Of a DNA stretch of 64,000 bases, positions 27,111 through 35,407 are shown one piece after another. The notes beneath the pieces were generated by a model. That model made no database searches. It saw only the letters and a program-made list of their open reading frames with translations, and was not told the origin of the DNA. The number at the start of each line of letters is the position of its first letter. Position 1 is the stretch's first letter. The position numbers were made by a program, and so were the translations under genes. Origin of the DNA: Slackia faecicanis (GTDB taxonomy: Bacteria; Actinomycetota; Coriobacteriia; Coriobacteriales; Eggerthellaceae); assembly GCF_003725295.1 (NCBI RefSeq), contig NZ_QICB01000002.1, positions 124,001-188,000 on the forward strand, in the 5' to 3' direction.

Positions 27111-28599
27111 CGCTTGCCGCATACGACTCGATGCGGTCGATCATCTCCTGGCGCGAATGCACGCCCATCTTGCGATAGATGTGATAGACGTGCGAGTTCA
27201 CGGTTGAAAGCGACACGCCCAGATCGTCGGCCACGCGCTGAGACGAGCGGCCTTTGGCCACCATGGCCATGACCTCGGCCTCGCGCTCAGAAAGCCCGGC
27301 GCCCGCAGCCGCGAGCCTGCACTGGTCCTTGAACGGCGTCGCATGCTCGCGCCTGCACGATTTGGCCAGCACGCCCGTGCAATGCGCGTCGGTGAACACG
27401 AATACGAACACGAAGGCGCACGCCACGCCCATGGCCGCCACGCCGAACAGCGTCCACGAATCGTCCTGCCCGAAACCCAGCCCGCTCGCCACGATGCCCG
27501 CCACCACGGCGCCCGCCCACACGGCGCGCATCAGCGAGAACAGCAGCAGCGCATCGATCGCCAGGGCCGACACCATTTCGAAGAGCACCATCATCATGAC
27601 GGCCTCGAAGCAAAACGCTCCCATATCGAGCACCACATGGGCCGCCCAGTTGCCTTCGATGATGAACGGAATGGCCAGCACCACCGCGAGCACCAGCAGA
27701 AACGACGAACGATACACCACCGAAACGGCGTGCATGCTGCGTTGGGCGAACACGACCAACAGCCACGCGCCGAACGCGCATCGCAGCAGGATGCCCACCA
27801 GATTGGCCGTGCCCGCGAAAAACATGGCCTGGGCGGCGCCCAGCAGCACGTTGCGGCACAGCTCGATGATCGCCACCACGAAAAACAGGCATAGGCAGAA
27901 GCGAATCAGCACGTCGCGATCGGCGCGGTCGAGCTCGCGGAATCCGCGGCGCTGCGCCGGAACCGCGGCGCGGGCGCGGGCCTTCTCATACGCCTCTTCG
28001 CGCGGCAGCATAAGCGCCGAGGCCATGGGCAGAAGCGAGCAGGCAACCACGATGAGCCACGTTCCCTGCGAGCCCGACAGCACGGTGTTGGCCAGCGGAT
28101 ACGTGAACACGGCCGTCAGCACCATGCTCACGATGAAGCCCGCCCATTCGCGCTGCGCCCAAAACACCGCAAGCCACGCCACGGGCAGAAACGCGAACCC
28201 CGCGCCCAGCCCCGCCGCCGCGATCGCGAGCAGCAAGGCCGACGAATCGGGAAACAGCACGCTGGCAGGCCCCAAGGCGCTCGACACGCTGGCCACCGCG
28301 GCGATCGCGACCATGGGCGCGTTTCTTCCCACGCGCAGCGGCATGCGCCGATGAACCAGGCAGAACAGCACCAACAGCACGCACGTAGCCGACGCCGACA
28401 CCCAGCGCAAATCCAAAAAAGGATCGGCATACGTCACCGGATCGGGCAGCGAGAAGCACAGCACCGTCCACGACTGACACACCGCGAACCCTACGACATG
28501 AAGCCACGACAGCTTCGAGAACTCTTCTTTCGCCAATGCGGCCCCACGCGCGACAAGGCGCGCGCCGCTCTGAGCGGAAATGGTCTTGTCCCCTCCCAT
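27073..28599 (-). CDS. membrane-embedded LuxR-type regulator
   Basis: The 508-residue protein has about 12 hydrophobic helices in its first 420 residues and a C-terminal LuxR helix-turn-helix (LSEREAEVMAMVAKGRSSQR, VADDLGVSLSTVNSHVYHIY, RKMGVHSRQEM). This architecture is highly expanded in Eggerthellaceae, where the genes usually sit beside secreted respiratory reductases and are thought to sense their substrates. The start at 28599 has GGAAGGA upstream. It is transcribed divergently from the haem/Mo-fold gene, and an inverted repeat (28650-28679) lies between them, so it probably controls that operon. Confidence 0.88.
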   Translation of the reverse strand: MGGDKTISAQSGARLVARGAALAKEEFSKLSWLHVVGFAVCQSWTVLCFSLPDPVTYADPFLDLRWVSASATCVLLVLFCLVHRRMPLRVGRNAPMVAIAAVASVSSALGPASVLFPDSSALLLAIAAAGLGAGFAFLPVAWLAVFWAQREWAGFIVSMVLTAVFTYPLANTVLSGSQGTWLIVVACSLLPMASALMLPREEAYEKARARAAVPAQRRGFRELDRADRDVLIRFCLCLFFVVAIIELCRNVLLGAAQAMFFAGTANLVGILLRCAFGAWLLVVFAQRSMHAVSVVYRSSFLLVLAVVLAIPFIIEGNWAAHVVLDMGAFCFEAVMMMVLFEMVSALAIDALLLFSLMRAVWAGAVVAGIVASGLGFGQDDSWTLFGVAAMGVACAFVFVFVFTDAHCTGVLAKSCRREHATPFKDQCRLAAAGAGLSEREAEVMAMVAKGRSSQRVADDLGVSLSTVNSHVYHIYRKMGVHSRQEMIDRIESYAASATALEGLETPRS

Positions 28600-28649
28600 A
28601 CAAGACGTCCTTCCGTATCGCAAGAAACTACTGATGCGCATCATAACAC

Positions 28650-28679
28650 CCATTCTGACCTGCGATTACCACAGAATGG
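28650..28679. promoter_or_regulatory. inverted repeat in the LuxR/haem-protein intergenic region
   Basis: CCATTCTG (28650-28657) and CAGAATGG (28672-28679) are perfect 8-bp arms with a 14-base spacer, two to eight bases outside one helical turn. The repeat sits between the divergent start codons and is a candidate operator for the membrane regulator. Confidence 0.5.
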
Positions 28680-28797
28680 CCTCATTCATGAGTTCCTATC
28701 GATGACAACGGACCCCGCCTCGTATAGCGTGCGTGGCAACGAAGGGGGCCGCATGGGAGAGAGCGGCCCTGAGGGGAACCTTATGAAAGGAGGGGCC

Positions 28798-30309
28798 ATG
28801 AAGAAACGCACGTTAGCGCTCGTCGGCGCCGTTTCAGGCACACTCGCCCTTTCGGCATGCCTGTGGGCGTGCGCGCCTCAGCAAAGCTCGCCGGATGAAG
28901 CGGCCGAGCAGCCTCAACAGGAGCAGGCCGAGGCGACGGCCGACGAGGCCAAGCGCATCCAGACGCTGCAGGGCGCCGAGAAGAACGAGGCGGCCAACGC
29001 CTACTACGCTCCCGTCGTCACCGAGAAGGAAGACGGCACGCGCGTCCAGATGATCCCGAACGACCCGTACATGTGGAACACCGCCATTCTGGGCGGCGAC
29101 CAGCGCGGCTGCGAGGCCGAAGGCTGCCACGCCTCGATCCTCGACGCCACGCAGCTTCTGCCCGCCACGCATCCCAAGCTGTGGAACCCGTACAACGTGG
29201 ATGCCACCACGAAGTTCTGCTACATGTGCCATTCCAAGGCGCTGTTCCTGCAGGACAGCATGCATGCCATCCATATGAATAGCGACGAGTTCGAAGGCGA
29301 TTGCGATTCGTGCCACTACATCAACCCCAAGACCGGCGAATACCAGCTTTGGGACCTGGTGAAATACGACACGGCCTACATGGGCGTGACTCCCGTTGCC
29401 AACGTCGACGGCGACTTCAGCTTCACGCAGGACTCCATCACCCCGACCGACCAGCTGTTCTACTACTGGGAGAACGCCGACCACAAGGGCATCACGCCCG
29501 ATAACGACACCTCCCAGGAAGCCTACGATTCGTGGGAGATCAAGGTCAGCGGCGCCGTGGATAACGAGCTCACCTTCAAGCTGGCCGACTTCGAAGACCA
29601 GATGGTCGAACGCGTCATGAAGCTCGACTGCCAGACCAACCCGCCGGGCGGCGCCTACATCATGAACGCCGAAGTGAAGGGCATCCCGCTGTCCGCGATC
29701 ATGGAGAAGGCGGGCGTCGACCCCGCATCGTATAACGCCCTGCACTCCATCGCCGACGACGGCTGGGACGTCTATCCTCTGCCCCAGGAATACGTCGAAG
29801 CCCTCAAGGACGACATCCTGCTGGTGACCGAGATCAACGGCGAGAAGCTGGGCATGCTCCAGGGCTACCCCGTGCAGCTGTGGACCCCCACCCTGGGCGG
29901 CGCCCACTACACCAAGCGCCCCGTGGAGCTGAAGTTCTCGCAGGATGAGAAAGCCCCCGTGTACTTCAAGGGCTTCACCAACCCCAAGACCGGCGAGATG
30001 TTCAATAAGCCCAACACGGCCGTGTTCAACTACGCCAACGGCACCATCTTCCCCGCCGGCGAGCCGATCGAATTCGAAGGCTTCGCAGACGCTTACGAAG
30101 TTCCCGTGACCGCCGTCGAAATCTCGCTCGACAAGGGCGCCACGTGGACGCGCTACGACCTCGGCGAAACCGACGTCATGCGCTGGGTAAACTGGAAGTT
30201 CGTCTACACGCCTGAAAAGCCCGGCTCGTACCTGCTGAAAGTCCGCGCCATCGGCGCCGACGGCAGCGTGAGCACCGATCCGTCCCAGCTGTTCTTCAAC
30301 GTCGAGTAG
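28798..30309 (+). CDS. three-haem lipoprotein fused to a sulfite-oxidase-like fold
   Basis: This 503-residue exported protein has a signal peptide ending in the lipobox LSAC (Cys21). An N-terminal c-type haem module follows with CEAEGCH (Cys105, Cys110, His111; an unusual CX4CH), CYMCH (141-145) and CDSCH (169-173). A sulfite-oxidase/YedY-like fold runs from about 245 to 400, including the candidate Mo ligand Cys278 in MKLDCQTNPPGG. A Mo-co dimerisation domain forms the C-terminus. There is no twin-arginine motif, although molybdopterin enzymes normally need Tat export. The start at 28798 has AAAGGAGG upstream. It is co-directional with a paralogue 14 bases downstream. It is probably an extracytoplasmic electron-transfer protein; substrate unknown. 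Confidence 0.85.
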   Translation: MKKRTLALVGAVSGTLALSACLWACAPQQSSPDEAAEQPQQEQAEATADEAKRIQTLQGAEKNEAANAYYAPVVTEKEDGTRVQMIPNDPYMWNTAILGGDQRGCEAEGCHASILDATQLLPATHPKLWNPYNVDATTKFCYMCHSKALFLQDSMHAIHMNSDEFEGDCDSCHYINPKTGEYQLWDLVKYDTAYMGVTPVANVDGDFSFTQDSITPTDQLFYYWENADHKGITPDNDTSQEAYDSWEIKVSGAVDNELTFKLADFEDQMVERVMKLDCQTNPPGGAYIMNAEVKGIPLSAIMEKAGVDPASYNALHSIADDGWDVYPLPQEYVEALKDDILLVTEINGEKLGMLQGYPVQLWTPTLGGAHYTKRPVELKFSQDEKAPVYFKGFTNPKTGEMFNKPNTAVFNYANGTIFPAGEPIEFEGFADAYEVPVTAVEISLDKGATWTRYDLGETDVMRWVNWKFVYTPEKPGSYLLKVRAIGADGSVSTDPSQLFFNVE

Positions 30310-30323
30310 AGAAAGGGGGAGCC

Positions 30324-31127
30324 ATGAAAAACATCGGAATCAAAGTAGTCAGCGCAGCAACCGGCATCACGCTGCTCGCCCCCGCCCTCGCCGTGGCCTC
30401 TACGGCGCCCGCCGACGCGACGGCCGCCGACGACAACGCTACCCAAACCTGGACCCATGTGGACGCAACCCGCGCAGGCGACCAGAAAACCGTGGCGAAC
30501 GTGCAGGGCGACTTCGGATATTCCCAGGCCGTCCTGACCCCAAACGAGAAGATCGCGGCGGTGTTCAACCGCGGCGCGGCGGCCCTGTGCAACGCGGCCA
30601 CCGAACTGACCATCGCCTCGCCGAGCGATTGGACCATCACGGTGACGGGCGAAGTGGCCAACGAGTATTCGGCCACGCTCGAAGAGCTCGAAAACGACGA
30701 GATGACCAACACCGTCATGGGATGCTCCTGCGCATCCAACGGCGTGGGCGGCCTGGCTGCCATCAACGCCAAGGTGGCAGGCGTGCCGCTGGCCTCGATC
30801 ATCGAGAAGGCCCAGCCCGCCGAAAGCGTCAACGTGGTGACGCTCGTCTCCGAAGACGGCCATACGATCAAGCTCCCGCTGGCCTACGTGATGCAGCGCC
30901 AGGCCGTGGTGGCAAGCCAGGTCAACGACGAGGCCCTGAGCGAGTCGGTCGGCGGCACCAACCAGCTGTGGATCGATTCCACCGCCGCGAAGTATTTCGC
31001 GCGCAACATCGTGGAAATCCGCCTGGAAGCCGTGGCCGACCTGCCGAGCGACCCCGGCAGCGAAACCCCTGACGAAGGCGAATACGTCAACCGCCCCAAC
31101 GTCGGCATCACCGGCGCGCAGGCGTAA
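30324..31127 (+). CDS. secreted sulfite-oxidase-fold paralogue without haems
   Basis: This 267-residue protein has a Sec signal peptide (SAATGITLLAPALAVASTAP). It aligns with the middle of the upstream gene: ANVQGDFGYSQAVLTPNEKI, WTITVTGEVANEYSATLEEL, then CSCASNGVGGLAAINAKVAG matching the Cys278 region, and VPLASIIEKA. It lacks haem motifs and the C-terminal dimerisation domain. The free-standing domain gene at 26814 could supply the missing part in principle, though it has no signal peptide. It follows the haem protein by 14 bases with its own AAAGGGGGAG site, so the two are co-expressed. Confidence 0.82.
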   Translation: MKNIGIKVVSAATGITLLAPALAVASTAPADATAADDNATQTWTHVDATRAGDQKTVANVQGDFGYSQAVLTPNEKIAAVFNRGAAALCNAATELTIASPSDWTITVTGEVANEYSATLEELENDEMTNTVMGCSCASNGVGGLAAINAKVAGVPLASIIEKAQPAESVNVVTLVSEDGHTIKLPLAYVMQRQAVVASQVNDEALSESVGGTNQLWIDSTAAKYFARNIVEIRLEAVADLPSDPGSETPDEGEYVNRPNVGITGAQA

Positions 31128-31180
31128 TGCCCCGCCTCGCCACGCGACCGCGACCCCTACGGCCGCGTGCACCCCTCCTC

Positions 31181-31215
31181 GGAAAGGCCCGCCCTGCGCG
31201 GGCCTTTCCTCTTTG
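31181..31215 (+). terminator. terminator of the haem/Mo-fold operon
   Basis: GGAAAGGCCCGC-cct-GCGCGGGCCTTTCC followed by TCTTT. Confidence 0.8.
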
Positions 31216-31336
31216 AGGGCTTTTCGCGCACGGCGGGCGCACGGCGGGCGGCGGCGTTAGAATGCTCGAACCACATTGAACCGTTTCCGCGGCGCAGGCG
31301 AAAACGCGGGCGCCGCGACCGACCATCGGAGCATCT

Positions 31337-33487
31337 ATGCCGCATATCACCGAAACCCTGGCGCGCGAGCTCGGCGTATCGCCCGCGCAGGCCGAAGCCG
31401 TCATGAAACTGATCGACGACGGCAACACCATTCCCTTCATCGCGCGCTACCGCAAAGAGGCAACAGGCGGCATGGACGACGCGACCCTGCGCGCCTTCGA
31501 CGAGCGCCTGACCTACCTGCGCAATCTGGAGTCGCGCAAGGCCGAGGCGATCGCCGCGATCGACGAGCAGGGCAAGCTAACCGCCGAACTGCGCGCCGCG
31601 ATCGAAGAGGCCGAGGTCATGCAGCGCGTGGAAGATTTGTATAAGCCCTTCAAGAAAAAGCGCGCCACGCGGGCGTCGAAAGCGCGCGCGGCGGGCCTGG
31701 AGCCTCTGGCGAACCTCATCATGGCGCAGGCGACGGGCGCGCGAAGCGCCTTGGACGCCGCCGCGACCTACGTGAACGCCGAAGGCGGCTACCCCGACGC
31801 CGAAGCCGCGCTTCAAGGCGCGCAAGACATCGTGGCTGAAACCATCGCCGACGACCCCGAGCACACCGCCGCCCTGCGCGCGTTCACGCGCAAAACCGCG
31901 CAGCTCGAAACCGTGGCCGCCGACGCGTCCGAGAAAACCCCCTACGAAACCTACTACGACTTCTCCGAACCCGCGCGCCGCATTCCCAACCACCGCGTGC
32001 TGGCCATCGACCGCGGCGAGAAGGAAGGCAAGCTGCGCGTCCGCGCGCACGTCAACGCCGATGCCGCGATCGAGCTTTTGGACAGGCGCGTCGTGCGCCG
32101 CCGCGGACCCTTCGCCGACAGCCTGGACGCCGCGATCGCGGACGGCTACAAGCGCCTCATGGCCCCTTCGCTCGAGCGCGAGCTGCGCAGCGAGCTCACC
32201 CGCCGCGCCCAGACCGACGCCATAGCCGTGTTCGCGAAAAACACCGAGAGCCTGCTTTCGCAGCGCCCCGTGAAAGGCGCGCGCATCATCGCTTTGGACC
32301 CGGGATACCGCACGGGCTGCAAGATGGCGGTGCTCGACGAATTCGGCACGCTGCTCGACCACGGCACGGTCTATCCCACCCCGCCGCGGCACGACGTGGA
32401 AGGCACCAAGCGCACGCTCGAGCGCATGGCGAAGCGCCACCGCATCAACACCATCGTGATCGGCAACGGCACCGCGAGCCGCGAGACCGAAGAGGTGGTG
32501 GCACAGTTCATCGCCGAATCGCCCCTCGAACTGCGCTACACGATCGTCAACGAGGCGGGCGCGTCGGTGTATTCGGCGTCGAAGCTCGCGAGCGAGGAAT
32601 ATCCCGACCTCGACGTCACCACGCGCGGCGCCATGAGCCTGGGCCGCCGCCTGCAAGACCCGCTGGCCGAGCTGGTGAAGATTCCGGTGCAATCGATCGG
32701 CGTGGGCCAATACCAGCACGACCTTGACCAGGCCGAACTGGGACGGGCGCTGGCGGGCGTGGTGGAGCGCACCGTCAACCGCGTGGGTGTGAATCTGAAC
32801 ACCGCGAGCGCCAGCCTGCTGGGATACGTGGCGGGCATCACGCCCGCGCTGGCCAAAAACATCGTGGCCTACCGCGAAGAGCACGGCGCGTTCACCGACC
32901 GCAGGCAGCTGAAGAAGGTGTCGCGCCTGGGGCCGAAGGCGTATCTGAACTGCGCGGGCTTTTTGCGCATCGCAGACGGCGCCAACCCCCTGGACGCCAC
33001 GAGCGTGCATCCCGAAAGCTATCCGATCGCCGAGGCGCTGCTCAAACGCGCGGGCATGAAGCCGGCCGACCTGGCGCACGGCGGGATCGAGGGAATAGGC
33101 GCGCGACTGGAAAACATCGGCTCTCTGGCGGCGGAGCTCGGATGCGGCGCGCCCACCCTGCGCGACATTATGGCCGAGCTGGAAAAGCCGGGGCGCGACC
33201 CGCGCGACGACGCCCCCGAAACGGTGTTTTGCACCTCCGTGCGCGATTTCGACGACCTTGCCTGCGGCATGGAGCTGACGGGCACGGTGCGCAACGTGGT
33301 TGACTTCGGAGCGTTCGTGGACATCGGCGTGAAGCAAGACGGCCTGGTGCACATTTCCAAGCTGGCGGAGCGCTTCGTCAACCATCCGAGCGATGTGGTG
33401 GCCGTAGGCGACACGGTGACCGTCTGGGTGGAAAAGATAGACAAGGAACGCGGCAAGATTTCGCTTTCCATGGTGAAGCCCCGCTAA
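31337..33487 (+). CDS. tex: Tex-family RNA-binding transcription accessory protein
   Basis: This 716-residue cytoplasmic protein has the Tex domains in order: an N-terminal helical region (DDGNTIPFIARYRKEATGGM), the YqgF/RNase H-like fold (IIALDPGYRTGCKMAVLDEF), a helix-hairpin-helix pair (NTASASLLGYVAGITPALAK) and a C-terminal S1 RNA-binding domain (GTVRNVVDFGAFVDIGVKQD, GLVHISKLAERFV). Tex affects transcription and toxin expression in several bacteria through an unknown mechanism. GGAG lies five bases before ATG 31337. No oddities are seen. Confidence 0.95.
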   Translation: MPHITETLARELGVSPAQAEAVMKLIDDGNTIPFIARYRKEATGGMDDATLRAFDERLTYLRNLESRKAEAIAAIDEQGKLTAELRAAIEEAEVMQRVEDLYKPFKKKRATRASKARAAGLEPLANLIMAQATGARSALDAAATYVNAEGGYPDAEAALQGAQDIVAETIADDPEHTAALRAFTRKTAQLETVAADASEKTPYETYYDFSEPARRIPNHRVLAIDRGEKEGKLRVRAHVNADAAIELLDRRVVRRRGPFADSLDAAIADGYKRLMAPSLERELRSELTRRAQTDAIAVFAKNTESLLSQRPVKGARIIALDPGYRTGCKMAVLDEFGTLLDHGTVYPTPPRHDVEGTKRTLERMAKRHRINTIVIGNGTASRETEEVVAQFIAESPLELRYTIVNEAGASVYSASKLASEEYPDLDVTTRGAMSLGRRLQDPLAELVKIPVQSIGVGQYQHDLDQAELGRALAGVVERTVNRVGVNLNTASASLLGYVAGITPALAKNIVAYREEHGAFTDRRQLKKVSRLGPKAYLNCAGFLRIADGANPLDATSVHPESYPIAEALLKRAGMKPADLAHGGIEGIGARLENIGSLAAELGCGAPTLRDIMAELEKPGRDPRDDAPETVFCTSVRDFDDLACGMELTGTVRNVVDFGAFVDIGVKQDGLVHISKLAERFVNHPSDVVAVGDTVTVWVEKIDKERGKISLSMVKPR

Positions 33488-33833
33488 ACCCCAGCCTGAT
33501 TCCGGCGCGTATCCGGCGCGTTTCCGGATCGGCTCCGGCCGAAACCCGGACACGCGTCGGCGCGAGCCCGGCAGGAATCAGGCGCGCATCCAGCCGGCGC
33601 AGAACGGCCCGCGCCATAGCGGAATCGACGCGGGCCGCCACGGCACGGGCCAGCTCGCGCCGTGGCGAAACCCCGAATCGATTCCAGCGCGAATCGGGCC
33701 GAAATCCACCCGCTTCCCGGCGCGAATCCGGCCGCAACCTGCCCGCCTTCCGGCGGGGCGGGCCCGGCCCGAACGCCGCGCGCGCTGCTATCATAGGGCG
33801 AACGAAAACCGGCTCATTGCGAAAGGAGTCGCC
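33488..33833. repeat. GC-rich intergenic stretch with short imperfect repeats
   Basis: The gap after tex contains recurring units like TTCCGGCGCG, TATCCGGCGCG and GCGCGAATCCGGCC on both strands, with TCC/GGC periodicity. No gene or clear RNA is visible, and the repeats are too imperfect to assign to a family. Confidence 0.35.
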
Positions 33834-34130
33834 ATGACCAGCAGGAAACGTTCGGCTCTGGCAAAACAGACGGCAGCATTCAAAGCAGGCCTCGGAGGCA
33901 TGGACGACGTGTTCGCCCGCGAAGAGCAACGCCGCCGCGACCAAGACGCCGAACACGACGCCGCGCTGCGCCGCAAGGCGTGCGAATCGAAGAACCGCTA
34001 CCGCTGCCGCGCCGATGCCGAAGAGGCCGTCGCGTCCTGCGCCGAGCACGGAACGCGCGGCCTGCACAGCTACCGCTGCCCGTATTGCAACGGGTGGCAC
34101 CTGACCTCGAAGCCCCAGCGCGACGAGTAA
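33834..34130 (+). CDS. small zinc-ribbon-like protein of unknown function
   Basis: This 98-residue, strongly charged protein has a helical N-terminal half. Its C-terminal part reads KNRYRCRADAEEAVASCAEH and then LHSYRCPYCNGWHLTSK. The YRCPYCxGWHLTS ending is a recurrent small Cys2/His motif in actinobacterial and phage proteins, whose function is not known. GAAAGGAG precedes ATG 33834, and the CDF gene starts 22 bases after its stop, so the two may be co-transcribed. Confidence 0.7.
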   Translation: MTSRKRSALAKQTAAFKAGLGGMDDVFAREEQRRRDQDAEHDAALRRKACESKNRYRCRADAEEAVASCAEHGTRGLHSYRCPYCNGWHLTSKPQRDE

Positions 34131-34152
34131 CCACCGAAGGAGAACGACGAGC

Positions 34153-35328
34153 ATGTTCGAATGGCTCACCAGGCGCTTCGTCAAAAACGCCGACGATACC
34201 GAAAGCCCTGCGGTACGCACCGCGTACGGCACGTTCGCGAGCATCGTGTGCATCGCGTGCAACACGGTGCTCTGCATCGCGAAAGGCGCCGTGGGCGCGG
34301 CGGCGGGATCGGTGGCCATCGTGGCCGACGCGCTCAACAACCTTTCCGACGCGTCGAGCAACATCATCAGCCTGCTGGGCTTCAAGCTGGCAAGCAAGCC
34401 GCCCGATGCCGAGCATCCCTACGGCCATGGGCGCTTCGAGTACCTGTCGGGCCTGGCCGTGGCTGTGCTCATCCTGGTCATCGGCGTGGAGCTGGTGCGC
34501 TCGTCGTTCGATAAGATCACCCACCCCGAGCCCGTCGAGTTCAGCATGGCGCTCGTGGCCGTGCTGGCCATGTCGATCGTCGTGAAGCTGTGGATGGCCG
34601 CCTTCAACAAAAGCCTCGGCACGCGCATCTCGTCGAACACGCTTCTGGCCACCGCAGCCGATTCGCGCAACGACGTGATCGCCACCTCCGCCGTGCTGGC
34701 CTGCACGCTGATCGCCGAATTCGGCGGCGTGAACCTGGACGGCTGGGCGGGCCTGGCCGTGGGCGCGTTCATCGTTGTAAGCGGCATCGAGCTGGTGCGC
34801 GACACAGTGGACCCGCTGCTGGGCAAGGCGCCCGACCCCGCGTTCGTCAAGCATATCTACGACAAGATCGTCGCCTACCCGGGCGTGCTGGACACGCACG
34901 ATCTGATCGTGCACGATTACGGCCCGGGCCGCCGTTTCGCGAGCGCGCATGTGGAAATGGCTGCCGAAATGGATCCGCTGAAAAGCCACGACGTGATCGA
35001 CAACATCGAAGAAGCCTTCCGCACCGAGGAAAACCTGCTGCTGGTACTGCACTACGACCCCATCGTGACGTCCGATTCGGCCGTGGGCGATCTGCGCCGC
35101 TGGATTGCCGAGAACATCCGTCGCATCGACGCGCGTCTGACCATCCACGACCTGCGCATCGTGCCGGGCCCCACGCACACCAATGTGATCTTCGACGTGC
35201 TGCGCCCCGCCGACCTGGAGCTTTCCGACGACGAGCTGGCCGAGCGCGTGTCCGAAATCGTCAAGGAGCACCGCCCTGACGCGGCGTGCAAGATCACCGT
35301 GGACGACAGCTACGCCTCGTCCAAATAG
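34153..35328 (+). CDS. CDF-family metal cation exporter
   Basis: This 391-residue protein has six membrane helices and a cytoplasmic C-terminal domain. The helix-2 site reads VADALNNLSDASSN (DxxxN) and the helix-5 site TAADSRNDVIA (DxxxD). Zinc exporters such as YiiP have His in the helix-5 motif; Asp there is typical of Mn- or Fe-exporting members, so Mn2+/Fe2+ export is the better guess. The loop EHPYGHGRFEYLSGL is the usual conserved segment. The C-terminal tail is long (about 100 residues). Annotation as metal efflux is firm; the metal is inferred. Confidence 0.9.
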   Translation: MFEWLTRRFVKNADDTESPAVRTAYGTFASIVCIACNTVLCIAKGAVGAAAGSVAIVADALNNLSDASSNIISLLGFKLASKPPDAEHPYGHGRFEYLSGLAVAVLILVIGVELVRSSFDKITHPEPVEFSMALVAVLAMSIVVKLWMAAFNKSLGTRISSNTLLATAADSRNDVIATSAVLACTLIAEFGGVNLDGWAGLAVGAFIVVSGIELVRDTVDPLLGKAPDPAFVKHIYDKIVAYPGVLDTHDLIVHDYGPGRRFASAHVEMAAEMDPLKSHDVIDNIEEAFRTEENLLLVLHYDPIVTSDSAVGDLRRWIAENIRRIDARLTIHDLRIVPGPTHTNVIFDVLRPADLELSDDELAERVSEIVKEHRPDAACKITVDDSYASSK

Positions 35329-35346
35329 CAGCCCGCCCCGAAACAC

Positions 35347-35380
35347 AAGGGCCCGCGCAGCAACTCTGCGCAGGCCCTTT
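35347..35380. terminator. terminator between the CDF and rmlB-like genes
   Basis: AAGGGCC...CGCAG-N5-CTGCG...GGCCCTTT stem between convergent genes. Confidence 0.8.
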
Positions 35381-35407
35381 CCGTATCCGCGTACGCCCGC
35401 ATGCGCC

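Noticed and set aside
33488-33833. A CRISPR or regular repeat array
   Set aside because: The units are short, imperfect and not evenly spaced; there are no cas genes in the window.
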